Positions 1-6,994 of a stretch of 10,905 bases of DNA are shown piece by piece; position 1 is the stretch's first letter, and the number at the start of each line of letters is the position of its first letter. The notes beneath the pieces were generated by a model. That model searched no databases and was not told the DNA's origin. It saw nothing but the letters and a program-made list of their open reading frames with translations. This stretch comes from JAMZMI01 sp047632435 (GTDB lineage Bacteria; Bacteroidota; Bacteroidia; Cytophagales; Cyclobacteriaceae), in assembly GCA_047632435.1 (NCBI GenBank), contig JBLICU010000105.1:1-10905 (forward strand), given 5' to 3'. The position numbers and the translations under genes are program-made.

Positions 1-4
1 TTTA

Positions 5-1312
5 ATGAAGGAGCAAAGCAGCATTCCGGTTGGGAAAGTATCTCGGGCGGCAAAATTTGTGACCATTGGAGCCAAAGTAGGCGGCAACTATTTAAAGCAT
101 TATTCCAAAAAACTTGTTAATTCATCCACTACGAGGGAACAACTGGATCTGGACAATGCTACTGACATATACGACTCACTAAGTCAACTGAAGGGGAGTG
201 CTTTGAAAGTAGCACAGATGTTGGCAATGGATAAAAATTTACTTCCTACAGCTTATCAGGATAAGTTTTCGATGAGCCAATACAGTGCGCCACCGCTTTC
301 GTTTCCACTCGTTGTAAAGACTTTTCAGAAGTATTTCGGTCAATCACCACTTTCCATTTTTGACACTTTTACAAAAAATGCAGCCAATGCAGCATCTATC
401 GGTCAGGTGCACAAAGCCACATTGGATGGGCACACCTATGCAGTCAAAATCCAGTACCCCGGTGTTGCTGAAAGCGTAAAGTCGGATTTAAAATTGGTGA
501 AACCATTTGCCCTACGGCTTTTTGGCTTAAACGAGAAGGAGCTTGATCAATATATGGATGAAGTGGAGGGCAAACTATTGGAAGAAACAGATTATAAGCT
601 TGAAGTCAAAAGATCCATATCTATTTCGGAAGCGTGTGCGCACATCGAAGGACTGAAGTTTCCGAAATATTATCCCGAGCGCTCGTCAGATAGGATTATC
701 ACCATGGACTGGATGGAAGGTATGCACATAAAAGAGTTTTTGGCTGCTAATCCTACACAGGAAATCAAGAATAGAATTGGTCAAGCTATGTGGGACTTTT
801 ATCATCATCAAATTCACGAACTGAAGGAAGTTCATGCCGACCCTCATCCTGGCAACTTCATCATGCAGGATGACGGTACTTTGTCAGTTATTGATTTCGG
901 TTGTGTAAAGGAAATACCTGAGGACTTTTATGATGCCTATTTTCGATTAATGAGTAAGGATCTGATCGCAAATGACGAGGAGATGATTCCACTGCTATTG
1001 AGCCTGAGCTTTTTATATGAGGATGATTCCCCAAAAGAAAAGGAGCTATACATGTCAATTTTTAGGGATATGACCATGTTATTAGGTACTCCGTTTCATC
1101 GCGATACATTTGACTTTGCAGATGACAGTTATTTCAATGAAATCTATAGCTTGGGCGAAAGAATATCAAATATGAAGGAGTTGAGAAACTCCAAACACCC
1201 ACGTGGTTCGAGACATGGATTGTATATCAATAGAACTTATTTTGGTTTATATCAATTATTGAATGCCCTAAAAGCAAATATTACTACAGCTAAACCTATG
1301 TGGTTGTCATAA
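5..1312 (+). CDS. ABC1/UbiB (AarF) family atypical kinase
   Basis: 435-residue member of the ABC1/ADCK/UbiB protein-kinase-like family. Seen in sequence: a KxGQ-type motif read as K68-V-A-Q71 (Ala where the family usually has Gly), an Ala-rich nucleotide loop with ASIGQVH at about 130-136, the beta3 lysine K148 in AVKIQYPGV, an ExDY-type helix near 193-197 (EETDY), the catalytic-loop block HADPHPGNF at 277-285 and the metal-binding DFG at 297-299. Characterised relatives (UbiB, COQ8) support quinone or lipid metabolism through ATPase-like activity; Bacteroidota usually make menaquinone, so the substrate or partner here is unknown. The start at position 5 is the first ATG. Only four bases lie upstream and the frame is open to the window edge, so an earlier start cannot be excluded, although the N-terminus looks natural. 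No membrane segment is obvious. The gene ends 30 bases before the next start and may be co-transcribed with it. Confidence 0.93.
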   Translation: MKEQSSIPVGKVSRAAKFVTIGAKVGGNYLKHYSKKLVNSSTTREQLDLDNATDIYDSLSQLKGSALKVAQMLAMDKNLLPTAYQDKFSMSQYSAPPLSFPLVVKTFQKYFGQSPLSIFDTFTKNAANAASIGQVHKATLDGHTYAVKIQYPGVAESVKSDLKLVKPFALRLFGLNEKELDQYMDEVEGKLLEETDYKLEVKRSISISEACAHIEGLKFPKYYPERSSDRIITMDWMEGMHIKEFLAANPTQEIKNRIGQAMWDFYHHQIHELKEVHADPHPGNFIMQDDGTLSVIDFGCVKEIPEDFYDAYFRLMSKDLIANDEEMIPLLLSLSFLYEDDSPKEKELYMSIFRDMTMLLGTPFHRDTFDFADDSYFNEIYSLGERISNMKELRNSKHPRGSRHGLYINRTYFGLYQLLNALKANITTAKPMWLS

Positions 1313-1342
1313 GGAATTGTTGTTTTTATTTATCTTTTGAGA

Positions 1343-2590
1343 ATGAAAAAAAACACCCCTTATTTTTTGCTGTTCTTTTTAATTTCTTGTGGCTTGGCTG
1401 AGCCTGATTTTCCGGAGAGAAACGTGATGCAATGGCAATCGATTGAAAGAGATCTCCAAACACAGCTTATCACAACTCCAGATAGTGTTGTCATTGATTT
1501 GCCTGAAGGCAATTTCATGTTTACGCGTTCACTTTTGATCGATGGCAAAACCCAATTAACGATAAGAGGAAAAGGCATTGATAAAACAGTATTGTCTTTT
1601 TCGGCACAGGAAGAAGGGGCAGAAGGAATCAAAGCTGCCAATTGCACAAATCTTGTCATGGAAGGATTCACCATTGAGGACGCTAAAGGCGACAATATCA
1701 AAGTCACGGATACACACGGTGTAACACTACGAAATATAAAATCACAGTGGCTTGGTGAACCAAAAATAGAGAACGGAGCTTACGCCTTTTATCCCGTTCT
1801 TTCTAAAAATGTGTTGATCGAAAACTGTATTGCTATCGGTTCGTCGGATGCGGGTATTTATGTGGGTCAGTCTGATACGGTCGTCATCCGAAGAAATGAG
1901 GCATATTTCAATGTAGCCGGTATAGAAAGTGAAAACTCAAAATGGGTAGAAATTTATTACAACAATACCCATCACAATACCGGAGGAATTTTGATTTTTG
2001 ATCTCCCGGGTCTTACCCAATATGGCCACACCACCAGGGTTTTTGCCAATCGTGTTGAGTCTAATAATTACAAGAATTTTGCTCCAGTAGGAAATATAGT
2101 GGCAACAGTTCCACCAGGAATGGGGATCATGCTTTTGGCGACCAGAACCATTGATATTTTTGACAATATCATCAAGAACAATCGAACGATAGGTACCGCG
2201 ATTGTGAGTTATGATATGGTAGAGGCAATGGCGACAAAAGACGAATCTCAGCTCAACGAAAATATTGAAAAGGCTCAAAAGGATGCAGCATATGATCCGT
2301 ATCCAAATGAAATTTTTATTCACGGCAATACTTATGAGAATGGTCATCTATTTCCAACTATGGAAAATGATTTTGGATTGCTTTTTCTGATGAAGTTTCC
2401 TTTTTCCACACCAGATATCGTTTGGGATGGAATCAAACCCGAATCTTTGGATTTTCAGCTTTGTATTGATCAAAATGAAGAAATCAATTTTGCCAATTTG
2501 GATGCTGCCAATGATTTTGCTGAATTAAATACAGATTGGTCTGCTTTCAGCTGTGCTGGAAATCAAGTCGATTTAAAGCTGGGTTTATGA
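1343..2590 (+). CDS. Parallel beta-helix repeat lipoprotein (partner of diheme cytochrome)
   Basis: Predicted 415-residue exported lipoprotein. The start is placed at ATG 1343 because it gives a clean signal peptide: MKK, a hydrophobic run, then lipobox LISC with the lipidated cysteine at residue 16. The in-frame TTG six bases upstream adds nothing useful. From about residue 50 to 285 the protein shows repeating short beta strands with Asn/Gly turns (for example NLVMEGFTI, VTLRNI, NVLIENC, TVVIRRNEAYFN, WVEIYYNN, IDIFDNIIKNN), the pattern of a right-handed parallel beta-helix as in NosD- and pectate-lyase-like folds. From memory it matches the family defined by TIGR03805, described as regularly paired with the gene type found directly downstream. 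The ATGA overlap with that gene implies translational coupling. No catalytic residues can be assigned; it could bind or cleave a polysaccharide or act as a scaffold. Confidence 0.88.
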   Translation: MKKNTPYFLLFFLISCGLAEPDFPERNVMQWQSIERDLQTQLITTPDSVVIDLPEGNFMFTRSLLIDGKTQLTIRGKGIDKTVLSFSAQEEGAEGIKAANCTNLVMEGFTIEDAKGDNIKVTDTHGVTLRNIKSQWLGEPKIENGAYAFYPVLSKNVLIENCIAIGSSDAGIYVGQSDTVVIRRNEAYFNVAGIESENSKWVEIYYNNTHHNTGGILIFDLPGLTQYGHTTRVFANRVESNNYKNFAPVGNIVATVPPGMGIMLLATRTIDIFDNIIKNNRTIGTAIVSYDMVEAMATKDESQLNENIEKAQKDAAYDPYPNEIFIHGNTYENGHLFPTMENDFGLLFLMKFPFSTPDIVWDGIKPESLDFQLCIDQNEEINFANLDAANDFAELNTDWSAFSCAGNQVDLKLGL

Positions 2591-3657
2591 AATGGCATTT
2601 CCTTATTTTGGTTTTGATTTTTATCGCTTGCCAGCCTAAAAAAGGCAAGAAACCGAATATGCTTGAAGAGGTGAGGTTGGAAGGTTCAACAAGCACGTCA
2701 GATCCACAAAAGCTTTCTGATTGGAAATTGTTTCAGGAACCGATGAAGGACTTGAAACCGATGACAAACATTTTACGCTATGATCTAAACACTCCACTTT
2801 TTTCTGATTACTCACATAAATCTAGATTTGTCAAAATTCCAAAAGGAGAAAGTGCAATATATCAGACAACAGAAGTATTTGATTTCCCATTAGAAACGGT
2901 TTTGATAAAGAATTTTTATTATCCAGCTGATTTTAGAGCACCCAAAGGGAACAGGCGAATAATTGAGACAAGATTACTTATTAATGAATCTGAAGAATGG
3001 AAAGCACTCACTTATGTTTGGAATGAAGCGCAAACAGAAGCATTCCTTGAGATTGCTGGCAGATCCATCCCTGTATCTTGGAAAGATGAAAATGGTGTCT
3101 TGAAAAATGTCAATTATTCCGTCCCAAATTTAGTGCAATGTAAAAGCTGTCATGAATTTAACGGGAAATTGATGCCCATTGGACCCACTGCGCGGCAACT
3201 CAATCGCCAAATGGATTACACTGATGAAAGTATCAATCAGCTTAAAAAATGGGAGTCTGAAGGGTTGATCAGTTCATTGCCACCGGTTTCAGAGTGGTCG
3301 GTAATTCCTGTTTGGAATGATCCCAAAACTGGTTCACTTAATGACAGAGCGAGAGCTTGGTTGGATATCAATTGCGCCCATTGTCACAGGGCCGAGGGAC
3401 CCGCAAAAAATACAGGTCTCTATTTAACCTATGATGAAACAGATTTGTACAAAGTGGGTATTAACAAACCACCGGTGGCAGCCGGACGTGGTTCTGGTGG
3501 TCTTAAATATAGTATTGTCAAGGGCGATCCTGATAAATCAATATTATTGCATCGAATTAGCTCACTCGACCCTGGTGTAATGATGCCAGAGGTTGGTCGA
3601 AAAATGAATCATGAAGAAGGCATTGCACTTATTCGTGAATGGATCAGCCAATTATGA
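2587..3657 (+). CDS. Diheme c-type cytochrome lipoprotein, SO2930/HNE_0200-like
   Basis: 356-residue predicted lipoprotein. The start is ATG 2587 inside the ATGA overlap with the preceding stop. It gives a signal peptide whose lipobox FIAC places the lipidated cysteine at residue 15; an in-frame extension of 17 codons upstream would bury this signal and is rejected. Two heme-attachment motifs are visible: CKSCH at 185-189 and CAHCH at 263-267. Met residues that could be sixth ligands follow each one (KLMPIG shortly after the first, VMMPEVGR near the C-terminus). The N-terminal ~170 residues form a beta-rich domain with PLFSDY, RRIIETRLL and YVWNEAQTEA, typical of the family I recall as TIGR03806, the usual partner of the beta-helix family. 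It is likely periplasmic or surface-facing, transferring electrons to or from an unknown substrate. The enzymatic role is unknown. Confidence 0.9.
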   Translation: MKWHFLILVLIFIACQPKKGKKPNMLEEVRLEGSTSTSDPQKLSDWKLFQEPMKDLKPMTNILRYDLNTPLFSDYSHKSRFVKIPKGESAIYQTTEVFDFPLETVLIKNFYYPADFRAPKGNRRIIETRLLINESEEWKALTYVWNEAQTEAFLEIAGRSIPVSWKDENGVLKNVNYSVPNLVQCKSCHEFNGKLMPIGPTARQLNRQMDYTDESINQLKKWESEGLISSLPPVSEWSVIPVWNDPKTGSLNDRARAWLDINCAHCHRAEGPAKNTGLYLTYDETDLYKVGINKPPVAAGRGSGGLKYSIVKGDPDKSILLHRISSLDPGVMMPEVGRKMNHEEGIALIREWISQL

Positions 3658-3713
3658 GAATTGTCATCATTCCATTACCTAACTTTCTCTTTTTTTAAAA
3701 TAAACAAAACCCC

Positions 3714-4643
3714 ATGAATTACGCAGAAGGAATGTTCAAAGAAAATGCCTTAAAAGGCAAGACCATATTGGTAACTGGTGGTGGAACCGGTTTGGGTAGA
3801 TCAATGGGGATGTATTTCTCAAAACTGGGTGCCAATCTGGTAATTACCAGCAGGAAGATAGATGTTCTGGAGGCTACAGCTAAAGAAATGGAAGCAGAAT
3901 CCGGTAATCCGGTTTTGGCCTTGGCTTGTGATGTGAGGGAATATGATCAGGTAGAAAATGTGATTACCAAAACTAAAGAACGCTTTGGGAGGGTCGATGT
4001 ACTGCTAAATAATGCAGCCGGTAATTTCATCAGCCCAACGGAGCGATTATCACATAGAGCATTTGATACCGTGGTGGATATTGTACTGAAAGGATCATAC
4101 AATTTCACATTGGCCTTGGGTAAAGATTGGATTGAAAATAAGCAACCTGGGAACGTATTAAGTATTGTGACCACATATGCATGGACTGGTTCGGGTTATG
4201 TTGTTCCGTCGGCATGCGCCAAGGCTGGTGTGCTGGCAATGACCCGATCTCTTGGAGTGGAGTGGGCGAAATACGGAATCAGATGCAATGCCATTGCTCC
4301 TGGGCCATTTCCAACAAAGGGTGCATGGGACAGGTTGCTTCCGGGCGGGTTGAAAGATAAGTTTGATCCGGCAAAAAAAGTACCGATTGGCCGGGTGGGT
4401 GATCATCAGGAATTGGCGAATCTGGCGGCATATCTCGTGTCGGATTATTCAGCGTATGTCAATGGAGAAGTCATTACCATTGATGGGGGCGAGTGGCTCA
4501 AAGGTGCAGGTGAGTTCAACCAACTTGATCAGATTCCAGAGGAGCTTTGGGATGCCATGGAAATGGGCAGAAAAAAGGAGGGAAGTAAGCTAAAGATGAT
4601 GTGGCTTTACCTCAATGGTATGAGGAAGATTAGGTTTAAATGA
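3714..4643 (+). CDS. 2,4-dienoyl-CoA reductase, short-chain dehydrogenase type
   Basis: 309-residue SDR-family oxidoreductase. The Rossmann motif TGGGTGLG lies at 21-28, and SRK at 46-48 fits NADPH binding. The usual SDR YxxxK is absent: the position four before K170 is S166 (SACAK). Instead the protein has N104 in NNAAGNF, Y155 in TTYAWTG, S166 and K170. Spacings are the same as my recollection of human mitochondrial DECR1 (N148, Y199, S210, K214). The tail GEFNQLDQIPEELWD also resembles that enzyme. The expected reaction is NADPH reduction of trans-2,4-dienoyl-CoA in beta-oxidation of unsaturated fatty acids, in the cytosol. This is unrelated to the FadH flavoprotein of E. coli. The start at 3714 follows an A-rich leader; Met7 (3732) is an alternative. 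It lies 56 bases after the cytochrome gene, and no other fatty-acid gene is nearby. Confidence 0.9.
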   Translation: MNYAEGMFKENALKGKTILVTGGGTGLGRSMGMYFSKLGANLVITSRKIDVLEATAKEMEAESGNPVLALACDVREYDQVENVITKTKERFGRVDVLLNNAAGNFISPTERLSHRAFDTVVDIVLKGSYNFTLALGKDWIENKQPGNVLSIVTTYAWTGSGYVVPSACAKAGVLAMTRSLGVEWAKYGIRCNAIAPGPFPTKGAWDRLLPGGLKDKFDPAKKVPIGRVGDHQELANLAAYLVSDYSAYVNGEVITIDGGEWLKGAGEFNQLDQIPEELWDAMEMGRKKEGSKLKMMWLYLNGMRKIRFK

Positions 4644-4657
4644 GTTAGTCATGTTCC

Positions 4658-4695
4658 ATTTCATTCGTTGTTTGAATAAGCGAAATCTGGTTTTT
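4658..4695 (+). terminator. Weak possible terminator after the dienoyl-CoA reductase gene
   Basis: Fifteen bases past the stop there is an imperfect hairpin. ATTTC (4658-4662) pairs with GAAAT (4682-4686) and ATTC (4663-4666) with GAAT (4674-4677), with a four-base bulge. Five T residues follow at 4691-4695 after a short gap. The stem is AT-rich and interrupted, so this is only a candidate. It fits the presence of a separate promoter further on. Confidence 0.25.
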
Positions 4696-4736
4696 CCTGC
4701 TTCTATTGAAATACTAACCTTCCATCAAATACATCA

Positions 4737-4766
4737 TTTGCACTCATTATTTTCTAGCTAAATTTG
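4737..4766 (+). promoter_or_regulatory. Bacteroidota-type promoter for the phenylalanine hydroxylase gene
   Basis: TTTG at 4737-4740 and TAAATTTG at 4759-4766, separated by 18 bases, match the known Bacteroidota -33 (TTTG) and -7 (TANNTTTG) elements. Transcription would start near 4773 and leave a leader of about 105 bases before the ATG at 4879. The pattern is short and AT-rich, so chance occurrence is possible, but both elements match fully and the position is sensible. Confidence 0.55.
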
Positions 4767-4784
4767 AATTTAACAACTATCCAA

Positions 4785-4805
4785 AATCATGAAATGAGCA
4801 TGATT
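4785..4805. promoter_or_regulatory. 7-bp inverted repeat just downstream of the predicted promoter
   Basis: AATCATG (4785-4791) and CATGATT (4799-4805) are perfect inverted copies separated by AAATGAG. The repeat would fall roughly 12 to 32 bases into the predicted transcript. It could be an operator for a dimeric regulator of the phenylalanine hydroxylase gene or an mRNA leader hairpin. No T-run follows, so it is not a terminator. Confidence 0.35.
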
Positions 4806-4878
4806 AAGGAAAGTATCAATTCATGGATGAATATTAACCATGCGAATTCCATGTTGCTGCTAAAAATCAATTATTCAC

Positions 4879-5622
4879 ATGAAACAGATTTACGAGCATT
4901 ACTCTGCGGAAGATTTTCAAGTTTGGAAGCTATTATATGATCGCCAGATTCTGAATCTTCCAACAGCTGCCAGCAAGACCTATCTGGAAGGATTGAATCA
5001 GGTCAATTTTGAATCTGATCGCATTCCAGCCTTTTCAGAGACAAACGAAATCCTGCATCAACTTACGGGTTGGAGATTAGCAGTCGTGCCTGGAATTGTT
5101 CCTGACTACACCTTCTTTGAATTGATGTCCAATCGACGTTTTCCTGCAACTACCTGGCTGAGAAAAATGAAAGAGTTGGATTATCTGGAAGAGCCTGATA
5201 TGTTTCATGATGTATTTGCGCATGTTCCGCTTTTGTCTAACCAGCATTTTGTAAATTTTCTGGAGGCACTCAGTAAAATAGGTTTGGAGTATGTCGGTAA
5301 TGACTATGCCATCGAATTATTATCTAGAATCTACTGGTTTACAGTTGAATTCGGATTGATAAGAGAATCGGGTGAAATCAGAATTTATGGTGCAGGGATT
5401 TTATCTTCGGCCGGTGAAACCAACTATTGTTTATCTGATCAACCGGAACATCATGAGTTTGACGTAGATCAAATGATTGAAACGTCCTATCGAAAAGATG
5501 TATTTCAAACACAATATTTCATCATTGATTCTTATGATCAGTTGTATCACAGCATTCCCAAAGTGCGAGAAACATTGAAGAGAACCTTGGAAAAAAGAAA
5601 TAAAGAATCGGTGACTGCTTAG
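4879..5622 (+). CDS. phhA: Phenylalanine 4-monooxygenase (phenylalanine hydroxylase)
   Basis: 247-residue single-domain member of the pterin-dependent aromatic amino acid hydroxylases, expected to convert phenylalanine to tyrosine with tetrahydropterin, O2 and non-heme iron in the cytosol. The iron ligands are visible: H110 and H115 in EEPDMFHDVFAHVPLL and E157 in YWFTVEFGL. Family blocks are also present: LTGWRLAVVPG, FELMSNRRFPATTWLR near residues 75-95, and GAGILSSAGE. The motif around the histidines reads HDVFAH, with Ala where many relatives have Gly. No regulatory ACT domain is present, as is usual in bacteria. The length is slightly below common bacterial versions. No pterin-carbinolamine dehydratase gene is adjacent. 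The ATG at 4879 starts a natural N-terminus; a separate promoter lies upstream and a terminator-like hairpin lies 30 bases past the stop. Confidence 0.92.
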   Translation: MKQIYEHYSAEDFQVWKLLYDRQILNLPTAASKTYLEGLNQVNFESDRIPAFSETNEILHQLTGWRLAVVPGIVPDYTFFELMSNRRFPATTWLRKMKELDYLEEPDMFHDVFAHVPLLSNQHFVNFLEALSKIGLEYVGNDYAIELLSRIYWFTVEFGLIRESGEIRIYGAGILSSAGETNYCLSDQPEHHEFDVDQMIETSYRKDVFQTQYFIIDSYDQLYHSIPKVRETLKRTLEKRNKESVTA

Positions 5623-5633
5623 CCGAAGGTTGA

Positions 5634-5641
5634 TAACTTTG
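5634..5641 (+). promoter_or_regulatory. Possible -7 promoter element before hisH
   Basis: TAACTTTG fits the Bacteroidota -7 pattern TANNTTTG exactly and lies in the short gap between phhA and hisH. There is no TTTG at the proper -33 distance, so the promoter is only half supported. If it is used, transcription would begin near 5648, just before the terminator-like hairpin. Confidence 0.3.
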
Positions 5642-5652
5642 AACTTTCATAC

Positions 5653-5685
5653 GGTTGTGGGTTTGCTCACAGCCTTTTTTATTTT
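5653..5685 (+). terminator. Intrinsic-terminator hairpin directly upstream of hisH
   Basis: GGTTGTG (5653-5659) pairs with CACAGCC (5668-5674), giving seven pairs including one G-U, around an eight-base loop. It is followed by TTTTTTATTTT (5675-5685). This has the form of a Rho-independent terminator for phhA. The hisH ATG begins at 5688, so the T-run occupies the place of the hisH ribosome-binding region. It could therefore act as an attenuator in the his leader rather than a simple end signal. Confidence 0.65.
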
Positions 5686-5687
5686 CA

Positions 5688-6278
5688 ATGAAGGTAGCAA
5701 TCGTAAAATACAATGCCGGCAATATTCAATCTGTGAAGTTTGCATTGAGCAGATTGGGAGTGGATCAACCTATTCTTACGGATGATCCTGAAGAAATACG
5801 TTCGGCTGATAAGGTTATATTCCCAGGACAGGGTGAGGCTAGCACGGCCATGAAAAGCCTTCATCAAGCGGGGTTGGTTGCGGTTTTGAAAAACCTCAAT
5901 CAGCCGTTTTTAGGAGTTTGTTTGGGTATGCAATTGATGTGCACTTGGAGCGAAGAGAACAATACTGAGTGCATCGGTATTATTCCAGAAAAGGTATTGC
6001 GTTTCAAAAATACGCCGGGTATCAAGGTGCCTCACATGGGCTGGAACAATATCACCGGATTAAAGTCTCCTTTGTTTTCAGGTATTGAAGAAAGTAGCTA
6101 TATCTATTTTGTGCATAGTTATTATGTGCCTAAGTGCGCTCAGACCATTGCATCTTGTGACTATGTATTGCCATTTAGCGCAGCGATTCAAAAAGACAAT
6201 TATTACGCCATTCAAGCCCATCCTGAGAAAAGCGCAGATACAGGAATGCAGATTTTGGAAAATTTTTTGAAGCTTTGA
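5688..6278 (+). CDS. hisH: Imidazole glycerol phosphate synthase, glutaminase subunit HisH
   Basis: 196-residue class I glutamine amidotransferase that releases ammonia from glutamine for HisF. The catalytic triad is visible: nucleophile C78 in LGVCLGMQL, and H178 with E180 in AHPEKS. The N-terminal KVAIVKYNAGN and the FPGQGEA oxyanion-strand block are typical of HisH, and the length is normal. The start at 5688 is chosen because it gives the standard HisH N-terminus; an in-frame TTG at 5655 would run through the terminator hairpin. The stop is separated from the hisA start by one base, so the four his genes form one tightly coupled operon. Expression may be affected by the hairpin just before the start codon. 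Confidence 0.96.
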   Translation: MKVAIVKYNAGNIQSVKFALSRLGVDQPILTDDPEEIRSADKVIFPGQGEASTAMKSLHQAGLVAVLKNLNQPFLGVCLGMQLMCTWSEENNTECIGIIPEKVLRFKNTPGIKVPHMGWNNITGLKSPLFSGIEESSYIYFVHSYYVPKCAQTIASCDYVLPFSAAIQKDNYYAIQAHPEKSADTGMQILENFLKL

Positions 6279-6279
6279 G

Positions 6280-6993
6280 ATGGACATAATTCCAGCCATA
6301 GATATTATAGGGGGCAAGTGCGTCAGGTTGACCAAAGGGAATTTTGCGCAAGTCAAACAGTATGCAGATAATCCTTTGGAGGTTGCGCAGCAATTTGAAA
6401 AGGCAGGGATAAAACGCTTGCATCTGGTGGATTTAGATGGTGCCAAAGCAAGTCATGTTGTGAATATGGAAGTCCTTTCTGCTATTACCAGCAATACCCA
6501 ACTACACATAGATTTTGGTGGTGGCGTAAAAACCAGAGAAGATCTTGAAAAAGTCTTTAATGCTGGCGCAAAACAAGTTACTGCCGGGAGCATTGCAGCT
6601 AAGGATCCGGCTTTGGTCAAAGAATGGATTACTGAATTTGGAAGTGACAAAATTATTCTTGGCGCAGATGTGCTGGATGGCAAAGTGATGGTTTCTGGCT
6701 GGCAGGAATCGTCTGGAATTGATTTGTTTGACTATCTGAATGACTACATATCAAGTGGGATAGGGGAAGTGATCTGTACTGATATTTCAAAAGATGGTGC
6801 ACTTCAAGGGCCTTCATTTGAGCTCTATCTTGAGATTTTAAATCAATTTCCCAATTTGAAACTAATTGCTAGCGGTGGCGTGACTGAATATGCAGATCTG
6901 GTGAAACTGAAAGAAAACGGGCTTTCAGGTGCAATTGTTGGAAAAGCTTTTTACGAAGGACGCATTACTTTGGATCAACTGGCACAATTTTAA
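6280..6993 (+). CDS. hisA: ProFAR isomerase HisA
   Basis: 237-residue (beta/alpha)8-barrel isomerase that turns ProFAR into PRFAR in histidine synthesis (an Amadori rearrangement). The two catalytic aspartates are seen: D8 in IIPAIDIIGG and D130 in GADVLDGK. The phosphate-binding blocks DFGGGVKT, TDISKDGALQGPS and ASGGV are also present. These distinguish it from HisF, which begins with KRIIPCLDV. The length is typical and the protein looks intact. It starts one base after the hisH stop and ends one base before hisF, consistent with translational coupling. The cytosolic product is passed to HisF-HisH. Confidence 0.96.
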   Translation: MDIIPAIDIIGGKCVRLTKGNFAQVKQYADNPLEVAQQFEKAGIKRLHLVDLDGAKASHVVNMEVLSAITSNTQLHIDFGGGVKTREDLEKVFNAGAKQVTAGSIAAKDPALVKEWITEFGSDKIILGADVLDGKVMVSGWQESSGIDLFDYLNDYISSGIGEVICTDISKDGALQGPSFELYLEILNQFPNLKLIASGGVTEYADLVKLKENGLSGAIVGKAFYEGRITLDQLAQF

Positions 6994-6994
6994 T

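Noticed and set aside
1937..2347. 136-codon minus-strand frame inside the beta-helix gene
   Set aside because: Composition looks like the reverse of beta-helix repeats and no start signal is apparent; treated as a shadow.
2536..2586. Upstream in-frame extension of the cytochrome gene
   Set aside because: It would put 17 residues before the lipoprotein signal peptide and overlap the beta-helix gene; the ATGA start at 2587 gives a proper signal.
3656..3697. GAGAA...TTCTC hairpin with a T-run between the cytochrome and reductase genes
   Set aside because: A five-pair stem around a 24-base loop is too weak to call a terminator.
3654..3698. Fourteen-codon reading frame starting in an ATGA overlap after the cytochrome gene
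   Set aside because: It is very short, ends in a run of Phe codons from a T-rich stretch and has no recognisable features; probably chance.
4794..4937. Short frame (about 47 codons) starting in the phhA leader
   Set aside because: It overlaps the phenylalanine hydroxylase start in another frame and has no protein-like pattern beyond the leader; not supported as a leader peptide.
5655..5687. Alternative upstream start for hisH
   Set aside because: It passes through the terminator hairpin and adds residues not found in HisH proteins.
6929..6994. Alternative upstream start for hisF
   Set aside because: It overlaps the end of hisA by 65 bases; the conserved N-terminus MLTKRIIPCLDV begins at 6995.
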